Of a stretch of DNA of 64,000 nucleotides, positions 35,959-46,534 are shown one piece after another. Below the pieces are notes generated by a model, which was not told where the DNA came from, did no database searches, and was given only the letters and a program-made list of their open reading frames with translations. Every line of letters starts with the position of its first letter. Positions within the stretch are counted from its first letter, which is position 1. The DNA comes from Multifurca ochricompacta (taxonomy: Eukaryota; Basidiomycota; Agaricomycetes; Russulales; Russulaceae), in the NCBI GenBank assembly GCA_022496185.1, contig WTXG01000072.1, forward strand, positions 99,091 through 163,090, in the 5' to 3' direction. A program made the position numbers and the translations under genes.

Positions 35959-38900
35959 TTATAAACTGCCTTGGGTGCTCTCCCTACGCTCAGCACTATA
36001 CTCTAATAGCAGCCGCGCGACTTTATGATGTCCTCCTGTCACTGCCTTTTGGAATGGTGTCTTTCTCTCGTTGTCCTCAGCATCTACCTTTGCACCATGC
36101 TCGAGAAGCACCCGTGCTACCTCGAGAATTCCGTTGGATGCCGCCAGATGCAATGGCGTTGAGTTGCACCCGTCTCGAGCATCCACATCCGCACCATGCT
36201 TCAGCAATAGCCGCACAACACTGACGTTATCACGCCGTTCATCACCGGACCCTTTTGACGCGCCATGCAATGCCGTGCGACCCTGGTCACATTGGACATT
36301 GATGTCTGCACCGTAGTCAAGCAGCATCTGGACAGCCTTCGTGCATCTATTAACGGCTGCCAGAGTTAGTGGTGTCCACCCGCCGTACTGCCGGGAATTC
36401 AGATCTGCTCCGTGGTCGAGTAGCCACTGCCCGACGTCGACAAGATCAGCGATGGACGCAGCATGCAGTAGAGTCCATCCTAATTCCCCTCGAACATTTA
36501 CATCAGCGCCATGCTGGAATAGTAATTCCGCAACTTGGAAGTGCTTCAGGCTCAATGCTCCCCCAAGAGCAGATAACTTTCGACCAGTCCTAGTGTTAAC
36601 ATGCTTCGGATACTTGAGGATGAGGTATTCTGCCAGATCACGGAATCCACATAGTGCGGAATAGTAGAGGGGAGTGGTCATACCCCCCACCAGGTGCCAG
36701 TGATCTCTAAAAGGGAAGTCGAAGCCACCTGACATGGGCTGGTCTATGTCGTAAAGATTGACCCACGCCGGAAAGTGTGATTTGTCTGGGTCAAAGAGAC
36801 ATTCCATTCCTGCCCGTATGTGTGACGACACGTTCCCGAAGTGGGCGTGGCTGACCCAGTGCCTGGCAGCATATCCAGCTAGGGGAATGCTCTTGGTGCG
36901 ACTTCCGTTGATGGGTAGGTCCAATCGGAGTAGAGCGCCCAAGCACGCTTGCGCGAGGACTGTATGAGCAGGCTCGGAGAGAATCCGATAGCGCGAGACA
37001 TTACTTGTGGTGAGACGATCCGAAGTCAAGAATTCTTTAACCGAGAAGTGGGAAAATTGCACGACTCGGGAGCCGTCAACCCTGACAATAGAAACCAGAC
37101 TGGAGCATGCAGACAACACTGCTTGTTCTTGATCTTCCCATCGCCAGTCTAGGTTCAGCTGTGGAGGCCCTTCGGCGTCATCAAAGTCAACTGCAAGGAT
37201 GTCCGCAAGCTCCTCGACATGAAGTGGCCGAACCGCCACAGTAAGGCATTGTAAGAGTCGGTGAGTGTGGACTTGGTTAGGCTTCTTGATCTCCTTAAGC
37301 ATGCGCTCGTAAGTCTCATCCAGGGATTCGGGTAATTCATTAAGTGTACGCCGGACACTCGGTGGGAGACAGTGTCTCAGGGTTTCCAACTGGCAGAACA
37401 CCCATCGAAACCTGGGGTAAAGGCATAAGCAAGTATTTCAACCATAAACTGACGCCTTCACATTCCGTCTGCTCTTTCCGAGAGCGTCCCAATAACCAGA
37501 TTCTTATCCTCATCTCGCCACCTTTGCATCTTTATGTCTGAGTGAACGACAGAGCGTACATACTTGAGGATATCTCTCTTTTGTCCACCTTGATCGTGAA
37601 GGGACATGCGACAAGATGTCAAAGGCTTGAGGACATCTCGGATGTCGATTTCTGGACGGCTCGTAACACAGATGTGAAGACTTGGAAGGGAAAGATTAAC
37701 GAGCTCCTTCACGAGATCAAGCACCTGTTCCCGTGGAGAAGGCATGCCCGACGCATTGGGGCATTCGTCGAGCGCATCCACAATGATGTAGATTGGGTCG
37801 TGATCCAGGAGAGTTAGCATTTTATTCAAGCACTGTGTCAAGGCGCCATCAGTTGGCTTTTGTGCGCCACTGTCGTGCGCCGTATAAAGTTGCGAGAGTA
37901 TGTCACAACAAGGGTCAGACCGAGCAGAAAGCTGAGTAAGAAGTGAAGAGAGCAGATTGCGACGGCTTTGCTTGTCGGCGTCCCTAAAGTCGAAATAGAA
38001 ATAGGCCAAGGAAGCTAATCCAGCGTCACGTAGAGTTACGATGTCTTGAATTATTGTTGAACTGATCGATAATATAAGTTCCCCTGAGCAGAAACAGTTG
38101 GAAGAAAGGCGGCGAACCAGAGGATACTCTTTCCCGAACCCGCTACGAGAGCAGCATTAACGTCATCAAGGGTCGGATAACGACAGGTGGAGAAGATGTA
38201 CGCTTGCCGTGAACCCATAAGAGGGAACCAGTAGACTTCCATTCATTAAAGGCACTGCCTTGGAAGAACCATTCTGCTGTTCCCTTGTGGTGAGCATCGC
38301 ACGCGATGTTATGATTTATGGAAGGATCTGGGTGAGACAGCCACTTTCGGATATTGTCTCGCATCTGATTCCCTATTGAAATGTTTAAGATGACGATGTC
38401 AATTGGGCAAGGTTGGGCTGTCACGAACACTTCAAATTGTCGATGCTGTTTGCAGTCTGTTGCATGATTACTTTTGCTTCCTTGCCCCCTTACTCACATA
38501 AATGGTTCAGGATAGCGTTACTGAGCACAAAACCAGATTTCACGTACCATTAATGATCACCTTCACTTTATTGTCGACATCTTTCACTTTATTACTGACG
38601 CCCTTCACTTTGTGGTTGACATTTTCCACTTCGTAGCCGATTCCCCCACCTTGTCATCGACACCCTTCACTCTGTCATTGACGCTCTTCACCTGGCCACT
38701 GACACCCATTACTTTCTCATTTACGTTGTGTGTGATCTTCAAGAGTTGCGTGGTCGCCATCCGGGCCTCATCCTGGGTCAATTTGTCCAGTCTTTTCAGC
38801 CCATCTTCCACATCCGTCCTTCCCACCAGCTTCTTCATATATTTCTCTATATCATTATGAGCCAAGAGCAACACATTTCATTTCTGGGAATCCACTCACT

Positions 38901-39580
38901 AGTTCGTCCCTGCTTGATCTGCTTCGTCGCAATAGCAAGGATGGAGAGCACCTCAACCATAATCTTCACAATTATCTCCGTCATTGCCATAGTCGGTGGC
39001 ACTTCGGTGTAAGTCTCTAGGCGCTTGAAGAAACTCTCAATGCGTTCGAACAAGTCAATGAGCGCGTCGTGGCTTGCACTGACATCCCTAGCTGCCTAGG
39101 TGATTTCGTCGGTTACATCGGTTTAAGAAAGTCATCAAGGAACAAATTCTCACTAATAAAAGGACGCCAATACCCGCAAAAATGGTCTTTGCGGGTGAGA
39201 AAACCTGGGAAGAAATAAACATCGATGAGACGTAAAAAAAAAAAAAAGCTAAAAATATATTTTGGATTGAGGATTACCAGACCAACACCCTCTCCCAACG
39301 TGACAGAAAATGCGTAAAGGACGTTCACAGTTGGGTTCAACCACCTCGTGAACCTCTCATCACGCATCCGAGATTGGTTGAGATCCTGGACTTGATCTTG
39401 AAGCACAGCCAAAATCGCGGCTGGAGAGTCGCAGGACTGTAAACGGGCGGCTAGGGGATGTGTGACTAAATCTTTCTTAGTCTGTTTCTTGTATGCATTC
39501 ATGGCATCGTTGAAGATGGATTGGAAGCGCGAAGAGGGCGTGGTTATGTGAAGACTCTGAGATATATCTGTAGTGGCCAT
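35959..39580 (-). CDS. NOD-like receptor: Goodbye - coiled coil - NACHT - ankyrin repeats (copy 1)
   Basis: A STAND-class intracellular receptor. The first 170 or so residues form the fungal STAND N-terminal Goodbye domain (QSIFNDAMNAYKKQTKKDL, FERIESFFKRLETYTEV). Next is a helical linker with repeated K-G-V-x-x-K-V units. NACHT: Walker A HGKPGSGKS, formed when an intron inside the loop (donor GTACAT, acceptor CGTAG) is removed, Walker B YIIVDALDEC, and ICVTSRP. After a winged-helix-like region (RPLHVEELADILAVD) come about seven ankyrin repeats (from TTPLYYSALCG to VARLLLEYSAE). No frame break was found in this copy. It is nearly identical to the inverted copy at 60726-64000. Such proteins act in non-self recognition and cell death in fungi; the ligand is unknown. 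Confidence 0.88.
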
Positions 39581-40373
39581 GGATTGGATTGTGTCAAGAG
39601 GGCGATGCAAGTTCGTAGTGTGCACTGCCTCATGAGCACACGGATGTCCTGGGTCCCTGACCTGGATCCTGGATATAAATGATCTCTGATAGACGCGCAG
39701 GGCACACTTTCGAGAACGAGAACGAGAACGAGAATGCAGTAACGGTATACGTGAACCAGGCAGGACATACAAAATGGTTCTCATACAGGGAAATAAAGAT
39801 TGCTGTACTATACTGCGAAAGAAAGAAAAAAAAAAAAGGTACACGTGGCAGGGTTCTAGGTGCTACGGAACTGACTAGTAATGACGTTAGTTGGAGAGTA
39901 CAATGTCTACAAAAAGAAAACACAAAGATGATGGCGTGTGGTAATACATCTCTAGTGGCAGTCGCAGATAAATTCATCCTCGTCTGGTATCCTGAGGGCG
40001 GCTAAATAAAAAATAAAAATTCATGATCATTTCCACCAAAAATGTTTAAAAAAAAACTCACGCTTATACTCCATACCCGAACGTTCCGCACGTTCCTTGA
40101 CCGTCCGTCGAAAGATCTCGAGCGCGCGTACATCTTCCTCCCGGCCCTCTTCCAAAAATTGCATCACGTCTCGGGGAGAATAAGCCACATATCGGTCGGG
40201 GAAACTCATCCACCAGGGATCTTGCACATCTAAGAACACCAATCGATCGAGCTTCTTCGCAAACTCGAGGTACACGTCCGACCACGGCCGCGGGACGACG
40301 GGCCAATCATCGAAACCATCCTCATCAGGCATGACAAGTTCTTCACTGCCGCCGTGCCCCGTCCCCGTCGCTG

Positions 40374-40414
<41 letters not shown>

Positions 40415-41019
40415 GCCGTCGCCGCCGCCGCTATCACACCCGCGGCATCCACAGCTTGTTGGCCTGCAGAATTCTGTGGGACAGCAATTTGGCAATGCGC
40501 GAGGTGGAGCTCGAGTAACATGGCGCTATGCCTCGTGATGAACCGTTCGGCGTCACACGCTTCAGAGAACTGGACGTGTTGCAATCGTAGCGCGCGAAGG
40601 CGTGGGAAATAGAGGTCCGCGAACGAGTAGGTGATGTAGAAAACACCGATGGGGTCGGAGAAGGATAGGGAGAGCGCCTCAAGATGAACGAGGTTCTGTG
40701 TCGTCGCTATCGCTATTCCCCTTGGTATTGTCGTCGTCGTCATTACGTTCGGCGCAGTCAAGATCCGACGGGGTAAGGTGTGTGAGAAGAAGGGTTCGCA
40801 GGGGGAGATGAGCCCAGGCGGTAGCGGATCCGTGACAAGGTCAGTCCACGCGTCCGTACCAGCACTATGTATCTCCAAATGCTCTAGATCGGCCAACAGA
40901 GCACCAAAAGCCGGATGATCGTACTGCCTGAGATGTATGGGGGGTAAACGAGCGAGGGACAAGGATTTGAGTTAAAATGAGTGGAGGTGGGGGTAGGAGT
41001 TGTGGCGGTGGTGTTGGTG
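36303..41019 (-). repeat. inverted repeat arm 1 (receptor and F-box 3' part)
   Basis: Inverted match to 59280-64000, about 4.72 kb, nearly identical including introns. The left limit is set by the window end of the partner, so the true arm extends beyond 36303, at least through the receptor's 3' end if the partner continues. The right limit at 41019 is exact. Confidence 0.93.
39952..41019 (-). pseudogene. truncated copy of the F-box/leucine-rich gene
   Basis: The C-terminal 300 codons of the gene complete at 58357-60324, from LKSLSLARLPPIHLRQYD to the last exon ending IPDEDEFICDCH. It has no F-box and no start of its own. The alanine run is longer here (VIAAAATAA… with about a dozen more Ala) than in the intact copy. 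Upstream it is fused to RNF220-like sequence. An open frame runs through the fusion point but has no promoter evidence. Confidence 0.85.
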
Positions 41020-41529
41020 TGACGTACGGTGCGTGAGCCAGCGCGTGTGGGTCAGAGAATTCCTCGAGATCGCCAACGTGGTCAAGGATGGTCTGTACGC
41101 GTGCACTTTCGAGTGTATGGTGCTGACCGAGTAGACGAATTGGGATGTGTTTCGTTACAAATGGGACATTCGCGCGTTCTCGGCGGCGTTTCGCTGGTGG
41201 TGTTGTTGTTGTTGTGTCTATTGGAGGATTCTTTTTTAAAGTCCAGGGAGAAGTTAAGTTCAACAGCGTAGCAGGCGTACCTCGTTTAACCGTCTGCACG
41301 GCTACAAGCGTTAGATGTCGATGCAATAGTACTGCATTCCCTTCGTCCCATCAATCAGGTAGGCGGGGGGAGGAACGCGTCGTTTCAGGTTCCCTCGGCG
41401 GCTGTTCTCCACACGGAAGTCAGGGTCCCTCCAAGCGAAACTTAACTTTGCGGCGCGTGCTTCACGGGGGACACACCTGGTAGTTCCGCTTAGAAGACTA
41501 TCGTTGACTTGCAGGATTAAATGGGCCAT
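41015..41529 (-). pseudogene. 5' fragment of the RNF220-like E3 gene
   Basis: It repeats the first three exons of 28537-30092 (MAHLILQVNDSLL, PIRLLGQHHTLESARVQ, VGDLEEFSDPHALAHAP) and then breaks into F-box sequence. It lacks all later domains including the RING. Comparison with the intact gene shows several one- to three-base length differences in simple runs. Confidence 0.85.
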
Positions 41530-42262
41530 GATGACCACTTGTGAGATCAATGAGAAGGGTGGATGCTAGCTTGTTGAGGTAGATGCCAAGTGCTGGAACC
41601 GAGTGCTATTGGATGATACGACGATATCCCTGCTCACTGCTTTCACTTCAACCACCTCCTCGCAGCTTTGTTTTCGAGTTATCAGGTGTGGTTGTAACTA
41701 AACTCTGCGATATCCCGTCTACGTTTTCCCCTTGGGGCGACACTCACGTTTCGCAGCATTAAGTACATTACGCGTTGTTATTTCAACTCTAAATCTGAAA
41801 TTCGTAGTTCCCGCATCGGAATACCCTCCGCTCCTCTCCCTTTCATCTACACGATGTATATATTGCCATTGCATTCATCGTTGTGTTATTGTAATGTAGC
41901 CCACTTCCCCTGGAACTAACAAAAAATAAAAGGTCTTCGTATCGATACATTTTTGGTTTGACCAACAGCGCTATTGAGATAAGCGCCAACAAGCTACATA
42001 ATTCCCTATTGCTAAGGGAAGGTATAGAAACGACGTCTCCATAATGGTCAGCTCAATCTTCGTCCATCTGTGTCACACAAAAAATAATCAGAAGAATGAA
42101 CACATCGTCAGGCGATCTATTCCGTACCTCTGAAATGTTCCCATTGGACCCATTGGAATCAATTCCCTCATCTGTTTCAGCTTCCTACTCATACTACTCA
42201 TATTCCTCAATTAAGTCTCAACGACTATGTATAGCCGATTCCTACATACCGATAAAACCTTG
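41530..42262. other. intergenic region of copy 2, with a small inverted segment
   Basis: It follows copy 1 up to ATTGCCATTGCATT (about 41873) and then reads in reverse the 50 bp found forward at 30474-30523. After CTGGAACTAACAAAA it is unrelated until GGTCAGCTCAATCTTCG at about 42045. No gene supported. Confidence 0.6.
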
Positions 42263-44347
42263 TTAGTCATCTTGTGCTGGATTGAGAACACAAGAGTAGA
42301 AGTGGACGACTAGGTTGTTTTCCCCACCCTCAACACTCAGCCGTGTAATCGGTTTGCGCCTCCATTGATCCCGCAAGTTTTTCGCAGTTCCGCCCTTGTC
42401 TGTAACAAATACGTGACACCACGTGCGATTATTTCGGTATTTCGGAGGAAGACCATCAAAAACTTGATAAAACCCTGTCACCTTCGCGCTATGGGTGTCA
42501 GCGATCGTTGCCTGAATTGTAATGACATGCTCATTTGTGCAAATGATGGCGTCAGCGGTGGGAAAGTTTTGGGCATCAGGCTTCAAACAGAATGGCGTCT
42601 CGTGATCCCCCACGTCCTCGGGGTTCGAAGTGAATGGACTCCAGCCCCCGCACACAGGGATAGTCAATGATGGCGAATTAGAATGCACGGCGGTGCAAAC
42701 GAGTCCCTCCCCAGTTGAGTGCCCCTTTGAAGAAAGCGAAGCATAGACAAACATTTCGAACATAAATCCCGCTGAACCTCTGAAATGTTTATGGCTGCTT
42801 ATCAGGTTGTAAAACTCCAACTGCTTCTCGACAGTGCGCCCTCCTCTGGCATCGAGAACCAAGTTATTCAAGTGCTCTGTTGCGATTTCTCCAATTGGGA
42901 CTCCCCTCTTCTCAAGACTCGTACCACTCGGGTGGATGGCAATAAGTCTGTGGCAGGCCCCCATAGCGTTAATGTCCTTGGTGTAGCCACGAAAATCGTT
43001 AGCGAAATCATCTGCGATCCTCTTTACAAAGCCTTCATGTTTCTCAAGGAACGAAGGGGTTCGTATCATTTTGATCAAGGTACGCGCAGAAGGACCCCAT
43101 TTTTCGTAATTATTCTTGAGGGTTTCCACTGAGAGATTAAGTAAGGTGCTATGGGAAATCCTTAGCAGGGACGAAAGCACCACTTGCAATCAAAAAACTG
43201 AACTGACCCGAGTACATGCATCTCGTCCCAAGAGAAGCATTCCATCACATACAGAAACCCGTTATGATACTTCTCCCAACCCGTCCACCGGTCCGCCTTC
43301 GGAGACGTTGTTTGTACGACGAAAGCTGTTCCCCTGTTGCTAGCATAGAGGAAGCCGTTGCATGGTTTTTCAACTTGCGCATTGGAATCGGAAAGGGCCA
43401 ACGTTCCAACTGGAAGTGCACCAGATTCAAGAATGTGTCTTTCTACACCTGAGTCGGTGAAGAGGAGGTAATACGTAGGACGTTTTTGGAAAGCTGTAGG
43501 CTGGCCACTACTCAAACGGAGCAACAGAAGATAGAACAGGAAGCATGTTTTTCCTGTGTTGATAAATATCAGAGCAACGTCCTCATCATTTGCAACACAC
43601 ACATACCGATTCCTGGTTGGCCCGTGATAATTATACCCCCTATACGGGAAGTCTCACGATTCAGGGATATCTCCTTTATCACGTTAAGAGCGTCATCGTA
43701 TTCTTGGCGGATCATAAGAACTGTCTCCATAAAGTCAAGATCCTTTAGTCGCAACTTTGAAAGTGAGTCCGTGGTCAGATATTTGAAGCTTTTTCTCAAC
43801 TCTGGGACATAATGTGTTTTGACTCTTTCGTCGAATGAAGTGTTCCATATGGTACTATGCAGATACTTGGCTGCCTCGAAAAATGCATCATCATCCCATT
43901 CCTGATTGTCGTCAATTTTTCGCCTCTTCTCGGGCCTCTCGACCGCTGAATTATTGTCAAATATGTGTGGCAATCCGATAATGATCGAAACTTACATGGA
44001 ACTTGCACGATAATATGCAGGTGGCGCCTATCTGGGCTATTTTCCCAGTGTTGAAAGAGCTCCTCGGCGGAAGGAAGGTCCTGAACGTTCGTGCTGGAAA
44101 AATCGATGGCCTTGATCTCATCGAAGATATTCTTGCTTGCAGTATTGATGGGCGGGTCCGTCGATAGCTTCAAAATATTGAGCTCACTTGCCGCCAGGTG
44201 GTTCAGTCTGGGAGCCATCTCGTTCTTGATGACTTTTCGCAGGTCTGAGGTATCGCGATCCGATCGGATTTGAATCTTGAAGGCGTTCCCAATAGGAACT
44301 TTTTGGTTATCGATAACGAGACAAAACAGGGTGAGCATTGGGGCCAT
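42263..44347 (-). CDS. Crinkler (CRN)-like protein: ubiquitin-like header, P-loop NTPase, nuclease-like domain
   Basis: The header (MAPMLTLFCLVIDNQ to HLHIIVQVP) is the ubiquitin-like N-terminal domain of Crinkler proteins. After an intron comes a basic patch PEKRRKID, possibly a nuclear signal, then a helical region and a P-loop GQPGIGKT formed across an intron at the same place as in the broken copy. The C-terminal half holds HFRGSAGFMFEMFVYASL and FPTADAIICTNEHVITIQATIA, matching the E…D…Q-x-T pattern of the restriction-endonuclease-like domain in this family. At least four exons and no frame break found. Upstream in-frame ATGs reach 44404; 44347 was chosen because the family starts a few residues before LFCLV. 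A role in killing or blocking foreign nuclei or parasites is inference. Confidence 0.82.
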
Positions 44348-45259
44348 GGTGGTTGGGAGAAAGTGAGTGAGATACTTTGTTTCCACTTGCTGACTCATTG
44401 CCATCCACCTTCAATCAAGAGATGGCGTATTACCTTGCAGTCACGGCTGGAAGTTGTCGCCGATCCACTCGAACTGTTACGATAACGCAAGTGGACACGA
44501 TCAAATGCCCTCAAGTTCCGTTCGGGGGACTCTCTTAGAATAATAGATGAGGATTATTTGCCCTATATCAAGCATGTTTGTGAGGCAACTCAGCATCTGC
44601 GCAGTGCCTTACCATGTGGCGCAAGGCACTCAATCAAATATTCATTACACAAGTCTCTCCAGCTTGCGTCTACATGATCTCGGCTACGTCTAAGTCAGTT
44701 GTGCACCATCAAAATAAAACACCCTCTACGTTCCGTTCTCGGGGGCCTCTGAAAATTTTGGCTGGCGGGAAACAAAAGTTGATGTTTCCTGTATAGAGCG
44801 ACCAGTAGTACCGTAATAGGACAGGTCATCGAGCGTACTTTCTGAGAGGCAAAAAAAGGCGCCAGCGATCGGGCTTTATCTCTGTGTGGTCGCCATTGTT
44901 TTGTGCATGGCCTTGGCCTTTATGACTTAAGTGTCTAGAGAAAAGCACAAGGGATCCTCGTCTTAATTGCTTTCCAAATCTTTCGGACACTCTCGCGTCA
45001 CGTCAGAGGTACTCAAGATACTTTACTTGGGAATGCTATGCAACGTTGAGCACTGAAGCCAACGTACGCGGTGCGATGTTCTGATTGGACATTGGTCGAT
45101 CGGAACATTACAGTGATCAGTTGTAACATTGCAGACCAAGCTGAGCTGCTAATGGGTACGACGAGAGGCTCTCACGGCTGTGTAGTCATGAATTGAATTT
45201 GGTGATTCTGATTGTGATCAATACAGTAGGCTTCGAACTTATTATGATGTGCTACGTTA
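44348..45259. other. intergenic region of copy 2, no gene seen
   Basis: Near-identical to 33379-34607 apart from the missing 330 bp block (between about 44715 and 44725). It serves as the Crinkler promoter region. Confidence 0.6.
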
Positions 45260-45444
45260 CTAGCTGTTAAAGATACGAGAGTGGAGTAGATCATGTCGTG
45301 CAGCTAGGAGGTCGCCTAAAGGCCATGTCGTTGCTGGAAGTCGGTCTTCCGCGTGTTCCGGGTCAATCTCATCTTGTAGTGCCCCGGAGACTACATGTGC
45401 AGTGGACGTCAAAGCGTCGTCAACTATGTATTTTACAGCGTGCA
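45260..45444 (-). pseudogene. UreF 3' fragment
   Basis: The last 58 or so codons of UreF (VDDALTSTAHVVSGALQDE to LLAARHDLLHSRIFNS) with no 5' part. A frame continues into CGTA-repeat sequence but has no family support. Confidence 0.88.
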
Positions 45445-45754
45445 CGTACGTACGTATACACACATCGTCATCGCGTTTTTTTTTCTTTACTTTACTTCTT
45501 TGCTTTGCTTTCTTTTTCTTTTTGGAGCTTGACTTGGCAATGGCTTTTTACATGTGTTTTTTTTTACCCCTGTAATTCGTCAGTCGGCTCTTCGTCTCTT
45601 CGTCTCTCTCTCTCGATTCTGTTTTTGCGTTTGCTGAAATTTGAGAAAAAAAAGAGAACACGCGTGGGAAAGGGAGATATAAAACACATGTAGTTTCTAA
45701 TTTCTCGGATATGGGAGGGTAATATAATTAGAAAGAAAAAAGGTGTTTTCTCTC

Positions 45755-46371
45755 TTAATGGTGAGCTTCGTGGTCGAAAATGGGGCCAAGGGGAGGCTGG
45801 AGGGTCTGGGGTTCATCGTCATCATATTAGAAAGACGGTGATGGGTACGTACGGGTGCGTTGCGTTCCCTGAAAAATGTTTTTTAAAAAGCAATAAATAA
45901 TGAGGCGTTGGGAAAAAAGGGAGTGAGCAGCCCCGCCACGCACCACTTTGTACCACCAGGGAGATTAGAATCTATTACGGGGAGGAGATGAGGATGGGGA
46001 GGGGGGGTAAGGCAAGAATTTTTTTTTAACGTACGGACGTAAGGATCCGGGTGACGTTTACAAGCTAATTCTTCTTCTGCCTTTTCTAATATCGTTGCGA
46101 GTGCACGTGGATCGTGAACGTTTCTGGTCCCAAATCAAAAAAAAAAAAAAAAAGCGTGAGAGAGAATGGGAATGAGAAGGGGAATGGGAAGGGAAGGGAA
46201 GAGGGGAAGAGAGTACCGATTGCGCTCAAACTCGGCGCGGACGACGCAGGCGCGAGCACGCCAGAGATCGTAGCGGACTACCCAGTTACGCTCGTTTTCG
46301 AGCATGCGTTTGTAGAGAGATTTGACGTAACGTCTGTGTGCGGCAGAGAAAGGTGAGAGGGCGGAGGACAT
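45755..46371 (-). CDS. NDUFB9: NADH dehydrogenase (complex I) B22 subunit, LYR family
   Basis: An accessory subunit of mitochondrial complex I. Exon 1: MSSALSPFSAAHRRYVKSLYK and RNWVVRYDLWRARACVVRAEF, with an LYK variant of the LYR motif. Exon 2: NVHDPRALATILEKAEEEL and KRHPDPY. Later short exons give LPGGTKW and the ending PPLGPIFDHEAHH. Intron 1 contains a 16-base run of T (minus strand). The stop at 45755-45757 follows the conserved C-terminus. It is divergent from RRN3, with 163 bp between starts. Confidence 0.85.
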
Positions 46372-46534
46372 CGTCGTCGTCGTCGTCGTCGATGAGATTG
46401 AGTTGGTTGTACTCCCTTTCCCTTCCGGCGCGGCTCCCGGGACGTTGGGTGGGTTGCTGGCTGGCTCGGTTATTTATATGACGTAAGCCCAATTTCCCCC
46501 CTCTCCTCCCAACCCAGGTCCAGTCAAAACGACA

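Larger units (their letters stand above)
41015..45444. repeat. duplicated block X, copy 2
   Basis: Direct duplicate of 29603-34792, bounded on the left by the F-box junction with the shared bases TGGTG and on the right by loss of UreF homology after GCGTGCA. Beyond it follow CGTA repeats and the 3' side of the NDUFB9 gene. Confidence 0.85.

Noticed and set aside
40331..40612. Plus-strand open frame with a long Ala run
   Set aside because: Antisense to the F-box copy; GCN repeats read as Ala on both strands, and the minus frame has the family homology.
40865..41326. Open frame fusing E3 and F-box sequence (…GDLEEFSDPHALAHAPYVTPTPPP…)
   Set aside because: It runs across the rearrangement junction and reads the F-box part in an unrelated frame; no evidence that it is expressed.
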